A stretch of 64,000 nt of DNA from Billgrantia desiderata. Lineage in GTDB: Bacteria; Pseudomonadota; Gammaproteobacteria; Pseudomonadales; Halomonadaceae. The position numbers were made by a program, and so were the translations under genes. Positions 57,894-64,000 of this stretch are shown in pieces. The stretch spans positions 1-64,000 of the forward strand of contig JAAQTN010000015.1 in assembly GCA_011742915.1 (NCBI GenBank). Reading direction: 5' to 3'. The first letter of the stretch is position 1. Each line of letters begins with the position of its first letter. Below the pieces are notes generated by a model. That model did no database searches, had not been told where the DNA came from, and worked only from the letters and a program-made list of their open reading frames with translations.

Positions 57894-57950
57894 GCTGCTC
57901 AGGAAAAATTGATCTGTATCAATTGTTCATGGGCAATCCCGTTATCGAAC

Positions 57951-57977
57951 TAAAGCGCTCGCTATCGCTGCCGATAT
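57951..57977 (+). promoter_or_regulatory. FliA (sigma-28) promoter of motC
   Basis: TAAAGCGC (57951-57958), 11 bases, then GCCGATAT (57970-57977): 5/8 and 7/8. It lies 40 bases before motC. Confidence 0.82.
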
Positions 57978-58017
57978 TTTTCGTTAGACTCGATGCCTGC
58001 GCATCTCAGGAGCCTGA

Positions 58018-58842
58018 ATGAATCCCTCGACCATCATCGGCATGTTTGCCAGCATCGTGCTGCTCGTCAGCGTCTTGTTCTTCACTGCCGAATCGCCCCA
58101 GAGCTTTCTCAACCTGCCGGGATTGGCCATCGTGCTGGCGGGCACCATGGCGGCCACCTTCATCAGCTACCCGCTCAAGGAGGTCGTCAGGGTGGTGCGC
58201 CTGGTGGGGCTGGTGTTTCGGCGCGAGAACACCTACATAAGGGACGACATCAAGGAACTGGTCGACATTTCGCGGCTGTGGTTCAAGGGCGACGTCAGGG
58301 CCGTCGAGGCAGCGCTGGAGAAGGCGCGCAATCCCTTCCTGCGCACCGGCATTCACCTGGTCATTGCCAACACCAAGGAAGAAGAGATCTTCGATCTGCT
58401 GCGCTGGCGCATTGCCCGGCTCAAGGCCCGCGAGCACGCCGAGGCGCAGATATTTCGCACCATGGCAACCTATGCGCCGGCATTCGGCATGATCGGCACC
58501 CTGGTTGGGTTGGTCAACATGCTCGAGGTGATGGAGTCCGGCGACCTGCACGTGATCGGGCCGCGTATGGCCGTGGCCTTGCTGACGACCTTCTACGGCA
58601 TCCTGCTGGCCAACCTGGTGTTCAAGCCGATCGCCGTGAAGCTGGAGCGCCGCACCGAAGAGCGCCTGATCGCCATGAACATGGTACTCGAGGGCATCTC
58701 GCTCATCACCAAGCGGCGTCTGCCGTCGTTCATCGAGGAGACCCTCAACTCCTTTGTGGCCAACTATCACGACGAGATCCGCGATCCCAGCGTGGCCAAG
58801 CGCGACGTTATCGACGATCAGGTGCAGAATGCTCGATCGTAG
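58018..58842 (+). CDS. motC: Second stator protein, MotC/PomA type
   Basis: The 274-residue protein belongs to the MotA/PomA family but is of the shorter type (PomA 253, Pseudomonas MotC 246). Four hydrophobic segments are seen (IIGMFASIVLLVSVLFFTA; LPGLAIVLAGTMAATFISYP; MATYAPAFGMIGTLVGLVNML; RMAVALLTTFYGILLANLVF). The PAFGMIGTLVGLVNML block is the conserved ion-channel region with its Thr and Pro. It makes a stator with the overlapping motD. Whether it uses sodium or protons cannot be read directly, but sodium is plausible in a halophile. Confidence 0.9.
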   Translation: MNPSTIIGMFASIVLLVSVLFFTAESPQSFLNLPGLAIVLAGTMAATFISYPLKEVVRVVRLVGLVFRRENTYIRDDIKELVDISRLWFKGDVRAVEAALEKARNPFLRTGIHLVIANTKEEEIFDLLRWRIARLKAREHAEAQIFRTMATYAPAFGMIGTLVGLVNMLEVMESGDLHVIGPRMAVALLTTFYGILLANLVFKPIAVKLERRTEERLIAMNMVLEGISLITKRRLPSFIEETLNSFVANYHDEIRDPSVAKRDVIDDQVQNARS

Positions 58843-59515
58843 CACCCGCAACGTGCTGCATCCCCCGCCCACCGGCGAAGGGGATGAAGAGAGCTGGCTG
58901 GTCAGCTACCTGGACGTATTGACGCTGCTGATCACTCTGTTCGTGCTGCTGCTCTCGCTGGCCGGGAACGGCCTGGCCGTGCAGGGCAGTCGTCATGGCG
59001 GCGAGGTGGCCACGGCGATCACGCCCCAGGCCGAGGCGGCGGCACGCATGGTGGCGGGAGCGGGGCTCAAGCCACAGCATGAGGGATTGCAGCCACGCTT
59101 GCCGAGCCTGAACATCGAAGGCGTCAGCGTCGCCGAAGGGCAGCGCGGCATTACCCTGCGTATCGATGACAACCTGCTGTTCAGCAGCGGCCAGGCCACC
59201 CTGACGGCACAGGGGCGCGAGGTCCTCAGCGGCTTGCGCGAAACGCTGGAAAGATTCGACGGGGACATCTCGGTCGAGGGACATACCGACGACATTCCCA
59301 TCGCCACCGCCCAGTTTCCCTCCAACTGGGAGCTCTCTTCAGCACGTGCGATCGCCGTGCTGCGCTATCTCTCCGAGCTCGGGGTGCCCACCCAGCGGCT
59401 GAGAGCGGTGGGCTATGCCGACACACGTCCCATGGAGAGCAACGACTCCATCCAGGGGCGTGCCGCCAACCGGCGCGTCGAGCTGCTGTTGCATCAGGAA
59501 CTGAGGGATAGCTAG
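58829..59515 (+). CDS. motD: Second stator protein, MotD/PomB type
   Basis: The ATG at 58829 lies inside the motC 3' end (14-base overlap) and gives 228 residues. The N-terminal helix reads SYLDVLTLLITLFVLLLSL, with the ion-binding Asp. The OmpA-like peptidoglycan-binding domain follows: LLFSSGQATLTAQG, ISVEGHTDDIPI, WELSSARAIAVLRYL and RAANRRVELLL. It is shorter than MotB (316), with a reduced linker. The pair is the second stator set beside motAB and shares FliA control. Confidence 0.92.
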   Translation: MLDRSTRNVLHPPPTGEGDEESWLVSYLDVLTLLITLFVLLLSLAGNGLAVQGSRHGGEVATAITPQAEAAARMVAGAGLKPQHEGLQPRLPSLNIEGVSVAEGQRGITLRIDDNLLFSSGQATLTAQGREVLSGLRETLERFDGDISVEGHTDDIPIATAQFPSNWELSSARAIAVLRYLSELGVPTQRLRAVGYADTRPMESNDSIQGRAANRRVELLLHQELRDS

Positions 59516-59531
59516 GGGGCATCGAGCCCCC

Positions 59532-60452
59532 TCAGTGATCGACCCGACCCAACAGCAGGAATTCGATCAGTGCCTTCTGGGCATGCAGGCGGTTGCCGGC
59601 TTCCTGCCAGACCACGGCGCGCGGATCGTCGAGCAGCGTCTCGCTGATCTCCTCACCGCGATGGGCCGGCAAACAGTGCAGGAAGAGCACATCCGGCTTG
59701 GCCAGGTCGAGCAGCGCCTCGCTGACCTGGAAGCCGGCGAAGTCGGCTTCACGCTTGGCCTGTTCCTCTTCCTGGCCCATCGAGGCCCACACGTCGGTGG
59801 TGACCAGGTCGGCACCGGCCACGGCTGCGGCAGGGTCGCGCAACAGAGTGACCCGGTCGCCGGCGGCAGCGAGAATGTCCTGGCGCGGCTCGTAGCCCTC
59901 GGGGCAGCATATCCGCAGCTGGAAGTCGAACTGCCGCGCGGCATTGATCCACGAGTGGCACATGTTGTTGCCGTCGCCGATCCATACCGCCGTGCGGCCG
60001 CGTACGCTGCCGCGCAGTTCGGTCCAGGTCATCACGTCGGCCAGCAGCTGGCAGGGGTGGTAATCGTCGGAGAGCGCATTGATCACCGGTACCGAGCTTG
60101 CCGCGGCATAGGTCTCGAGGCCGGCATGGGAGAAGGTGCGAATCATGACGATGTCGACCATCTCCGCGAGCACCCTGGCCGTGTCCTCGATCGGCTCGCC
60201 GCGACCGAGCTGAGTGTCGCGCGGCGAGAGGAACAGCGCGTGGCCACCGAAGTGCGCCATGGCGGTTTCGAACGAGACCCGGGTGCGCGTCGACGACTTC
60301 TCGAAAATCATCGCCAGCGTGCGATTGGTGAACGGCGCGTAGACAGGCCCTTGTGCGCGCAGGCGATTCTTGATCGTGATGGCGCGCTGGATCAGGTAGT
60401 GCAGCTCGTCGGGACTCAGGTCCAACAGGGTCAGGAAATGGCGTGTCGCCAT
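59532..60452 (-). CDS. argF: Ornithine carbamoyltransferase
   Basis: This enzyme makes citrulline from ornithine and carbamoyl phosphate in arginine synthesis. ATG 60452 ([17 protein letters not shown]) with GGAGA upstream gives 306 residues, the normal length; the longer frame is spurious. The carbamoyl-phosphate loop reads [12 protein letters not shown], and the catalytic motifs [23 protein letters not shown] and MCHSWINAA are all present. argG lies nearby in the opposite orientation. Confidence 0.96.
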   Translation of the reverse strand: MATRHFLTLLDLSPDELHYLIQRAITIKNRLRAQGPVYAPFTNRTLAMIFEKSSTRTRVSFETAMAHFGGHALFLSPRDTQLGRGEPIEDTARVLAEMVDIVMIRTFSHAGLETYAAASSVPVINALSDDYHPCQLLADVMTWTELRGSVRGRTAVWIGDGNNMCHSWINAARQFDFQLRICCPEGYEPRQDILAAAGDRVTLLRDPAAAVAGADLVTTDVWASMGQEEEQAKREADFAGFQVSEALLDLAKPDVLFLHCLPAHRGEEISETLLDDPRAVVWQEAGNRLHAQKALIEFLLLGRVDH

Positions 60453-60617
60453 GGCGATCTCTCCGCGCGAAAAAACCACCATCCTATCCAGCCTGCGGGG
60501 GATGCGCAATTCGCCCGTCGTCAGTAGAATGGAGCCATGAGCAAGAGGTTGAGTGCTGCACTCGGGTATTTCCCACCCAGCATTCTCGGCCACCATATCT
60601 TCCAACAGGGAGCGCAC

Positions 60618-60968
60618 ATGAGCACTACCATCGAGAACATTCAGCGCCAGATCAGCGAAAACCCCATCCTGATCTACATGAAGGGCACGCCCCAACTGCC
60701 GCAGTGCGGCTTTTCCGCCCAGACCGTGCAGGCTCTGATGTCCTGTGGCGAGCGCTTCGCCTTCGTCAACGTGCTGGACAACCCCGACATTCGCGCCGAG
60801 CTGCCCAAGTATGCCAACTGGCCGACCTTCCCCCAACTGTGGGTCGAGGGCGAACTGGTGGGCGGCTGCGACATCGTCACCGAGATGTATCAAAGCGGCG
60901 AGCTGGAAAAGCTGATCAAGGACGCGGCGGCCCGGGCCAACGCCAACGAGGAAGGCGGCAACGCCTGA
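60618..60968 (+). CDS. grxD: Monothiol glutaredoxin (Grx4 type)
   Basis: The 116-residue protein has the CGFS active site in PQCGFSAQ, the KGTPQLP loop, [19 protein letters not shown] and the C-terminal helix. Monothiol CGFS glutaredoxins hold and transfer iron-sulfur clusters. The ATG at 60618 follows AGGGAG; the frame upstream to 60537 is not typical of the family. It is divergent from argF and is followed by a strong hairpin. Confidence 0.95.
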   Translation: MSTTIENIQRQISENPILIYMKGTPQLPQCGFSAQTVQALMSCGERFAFVNVLDNPDIRAELPKYANWPTFPQLWVEGELVGGCDIVTEMYQSGELEKLIKDAAARANANEEGGNA

Positions 60969-60986
60969 TCCCGTTTTCCAGGGCAC

Positions 60987-61022
60987 GACAAGGCCCACGA
61001 GCTTCGGCTCGTGGGCCTTGTC
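60987..61022 (+). terminator. Strong hairpin terminator after grxD
   Basis: A perfect 16-bp stem (60987-61002 with 61007-61022) closes on a TTCG tetraloop, 18 bases after the grxD stop. A T-run is missing, but the extreme stability and position suggest a terminator. Confidence 0.75.
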
Positions 61023-61216
61023 GCTATTGGGCAGGTGCTTGTTCGCTTACTTCGAGTTACCAAAACCCAGAGCAGAGTCGATTGAAATCCTTCGGCCCCA
61101 CTACCACGCTGAACGGGACAAGGCCCGAAATGGATTCAGGCAGCAGGTGGCTTCGAACGCAAGGCGAACAGCGCCGGGTCTGCGTTCGCCGCCTCCTGAA
61201 ACGACAGGGAGGAAGC

Positions 61217-61855
61217 ATGCAAACGCCATTGGAAATCACCTACCAGCATGTCACGCGCTCGGCGTGGATCGATGAGTACGTGCGCTCTCGCGTGGCCAAG
61301 CTCGAACACTTCAGCAAGGACATCGTCTCCTGTCGCGTCACCATCGAGCAGACCCAGAATCCTCACAAGACCGGCAATCCCTACCGGGCGCTTGTCGAGG
61401 TGGTCTTGCCGGCCAAGGGCGAGCTCGTGGCCGAGAAGAGCGACAAGGTGACCGACCCCCAGGTCCAGCTTCGCCCTATCATTCGCAACGCCTTCGAAGC
61501 GATGGAGAAGCAGCTCAAGAAGCAGACCGCCAAGCGTGACGGCAAGGTCAAGCAGCACAACGACGAGCCGCTGCCACCGGTGGCGACGGTAGTACGCATG
61601 TTCGAGAAGGATGGCTACGGTTTTCTCAAGAGCGTCAGCGGCCAGGAATATTACTTTCACCGCAATGCAGTGCTGCACGGCGACTTCGACCGGCTGACCG
61701 TGGGCACCCGAGTACGTTTCGAGCCCAACGAAGGCGACGAGGGGCTACAAGCCAGCTCCATACAGATCATCGACAAGCCCGGCGTGGGCGGCTCGGCGGA
61801 TGGTGAGGATGACCTCGACATGCCCGCCGGCTGGGAGCAGGAGCCCCGTCACTGA
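61217..61855 (+). CDS. HPF/RaiA-like ribosome-associated domain fused to a cold-shock domain
   Basis: ATG 61217 with GGAGG six bases upstream gives 212 residues; the large upstream frame is spurious. Residues 1-110 match the ribosome hibernation factor fold (LEITYQHVTRSAWIDEYVRSRVAKLEHF, in part; VTIEQTQNPHKTGNPYRALVEVVLP, in part). Residues 120-190 form a cold-shock domain with the RNA-binding motif GYGFLKSVSGQEYYFHRNAV (RNP1 and RNP2). The acidic tail is DGEDDLDMPAGW. It probably protects or modulates ribosomes or RNA under stress. The 200-base upstream gap holds only the hairpin. Confidence 0.88.
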   Translation: MQTPLEITYQHVTRSAWIDEYVRSRVAKLEHFSKDIVSCRVTIEQTQNPHKTGNPYRALVEVVLPAKGELVAEKSDKVTDPQVQLRPIIRNAFEAMEKQLKKQTAKRDGKVKQHNDEPLPPVATVVRMFEKDGYGFLKSVSGQEYYFHRNAVLHGDFDRLTVGTRVRFEPNEGDEGLQASSIQIIDKPGVGGSADGEDDLDMPAGWEQEPRH

Positions 61856-61889
61856 GAGTCCTGTAGCACCGAGAGCCCTGTAGCAGGCG

Positions 61890-62555
61890 TCAGAGCTCCT
61901 CGAGACCCTGCTCACGCTGCGCCAGCGCCCAGCCGCCCAGGTCCTTGTAGCGGTTGACGATGGCGCAGAACAGCTCGGCGGTACGCTCGGTGTCGTAGCG
62001 TGCCGAGTGCGCTTCCTGGTTGTCGAAGGGGATGCCCGCCGCACGACAGGCTCGGGCCAGAACCGTCTGGCCGTAGACCAGTCCCGAGAGGCTGGCGGTG
62101 TCGAAGCTGGAGAAAGGGTGGAAGGGGTTGCGCTTGATGCCACAGCGGTTGACCGCGGCATTGAGGAAGCCGTGGTCGAAGGCGGCGTTGTGGCCCACCA
62201 GCACGGCGCGGGTGCAGCCGTGGGACTTGATCGCCTTGCGTACCGGGCGAAAGATCTCGCCCAGTGCCTCGGCCTCGGAAAGTGCGATCTTCTGGCGCAG
62301 CGGGTCGTCGAGCTTGATGCCGGTGAAATCGAGCGCCGACTGTTCCACGTTGGCACCGGAGAAAGGCTGCACATGGTAGGCGTAGGTAGCGTCGGGCATC
62401 AGGTTGCCTTCCGGATCCATCGTCAGCGTCACCGCGGCGATCTCGAGAATGGCGTCGCGTTCGGCGTTGAAACCGCCGGTTTCCAGGTCGACCACTACCG
62501 GCAGGAAACTGCGAAACCGCTGGGCCATCAACTCGCGGGTGATCGCCTCGCTCAT
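61890..62555 (-). CDS. rnt: Ribonuclease T
   Basis: RNase T trims the 3' ends of tRNA and other stable RNAs. ATG 62555 after GAGGAGAGG gives 221 residues, close to E. coli (215). The DEDDh exonuclease motifs are [34 protein letters not shown] and [15 protein letters not shown]. The short tail [11 protein letters not shown] ends at a TCA stop at 61890. The downstream gene is convergent. Confidence 0.95.
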   Translation of the reverse strand: MSEAITRELMAQRFRSFLPVVVDLETGGFNAERDAILEIAAVTLTMDPEGNLMPDATYAYHVQPFSGANVEQSALDFTGIKLDDPLRQKIALSEAEALGEIFRPVRKAIKSHGCTRAVLVGHNAAFDHGFLNAAVNRCGIKRNPFHPFSSFDTASLSGLVYGQTVLARACRAAGIPFDNQEAHSARYDTERTAELFCAIVNRYKDLGGWALAQREQGLEEL

Positions 62556-62756
62556 GCGCCTCTCCTCATCACTTCCCTCTCGCTGCCTGTCGCTGTCGTC
62601 GTGTCGTCTCGGTGTTGGTCCGCCGTGACCAGTCCGTCGCGTTATGGACGAAAAGTCTATCAGCTTGGCTGCGATACGTCCTGTCGCCGGTATTCGCCGG
62701 CCGGCAGCCACGCTATACTGCTCGCTCTGTGACGTTTACCTGAGAGGAGCCCCCGA

Positions 62757-63977
<1,221 letters not shown>

Positions 63978-64000
63978 GGAAACGCTGATTTATTGCTGCG

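Noticed and set aside
59516..60998. 488-codon version of argF from 60998
   Set aside because: The first 182 codons overlap grxD antisense; the ornithine carbamoyltransferase start is MATRHF at 60452.
60443..61216. Long open frame running into the HPF-CSD gene from 60443
   Set aside because: It overlaps grxD in another frame and a strong hairpin; the HPF domain starts at the ATG at 61217 behind GGAGG.

Overview
The window looks like a chromosomal segment of a GC-rich, motile gammaproteobacterium. The best fit is the Halomonadaceae (Halomonas in the broad sense), judged from FlhDC with FlhE, FlhF and FliA, two flagellar stator pairs, several Aer/Tar-type chemoreceptors, and the argF/grxD/rnt/argG neighbourhood. 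The genus is an inference; no rRNA or tRNA gene is present to confirm it.

Bases 1-17,700 are accessory DNA. From the left they hold an internally deleted IS21-family element (istA and istB both broken) inserted into an IS5-family transposase gene, an MFS transporter, broken PsiE-like and HdeD-like genes, and a second, solitary IS21 end. A minus-strand stress cluster follows; in transcription order it is excisionase-type HTH, Hsp20, ClpG/ClpK-type disaggregase, phospholipase-D-type cardiolipin synthase, FtsH, PAS-GGDEF-EAL protein and PsiE. The first genes match the core of the transmissible locus of stress tolerance (tLST, also LHR or TLPQC), a horizontally spread heat and oxidative stress island. 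The copy appears eroded and rearranged: HdeD is broken and YfdX, thioredoxin, KefB and DegP are not in the window. Its upstream edge carries IS110 and IS66 remnants.

Bases 17,700-59,515 are a motility, chemotaxis and c-di-GMP region. It opens with a chemoreceptor, a DUF2835 protein, a diguanylate cyclase, a GAF-PAS-LOV-GSDEF-EAL protein (candidate blue-light-controlled phosphodiesterase) and an unusual YcgR/PilZ-HD-GYP fusion. Then come fliD-fliS-fliT-fliK-like-fhlB, the master regulator flhDC, motAB-cheA-cheW, three chemoreceptors, cheR, cheB, a Tar-like chemoreceptor, cheY-cheZ, flhB-flhA-flhF, a small gene in the flhG position, flhE and fliA. Downstream are a divergent pair of EAL/HDOD genes and a second stator pair (MotC/MotD or PomA/PomB type). 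Seven sites match TMAA-N15-GCCGATA-type FliA (sigma-28) promoters, six of them with an 11-base gap and a good -35; they define a local FliA regulon of filament cap, both stators, receptors, cheB and the EAL gene.

Bases 59,516-64,000 are housekeeping: ornithine carbamoyltransferase, a CGFS monothiol glutaredoxin, an HPF/RaiA-like protein fused to a cold-shock domain, RNase T and argininosuccinate synthase.

The most novel items are the embedded c-di-GMP gene in the stress island, the LOV-EAL enzyme, the PilZ-HD-GYP fusion with altered metal ligands, the oversized FlhF followed by a non-ATPase FlhG-like protein, and the tandem Aer-like receptors with homogenised signalling domains.
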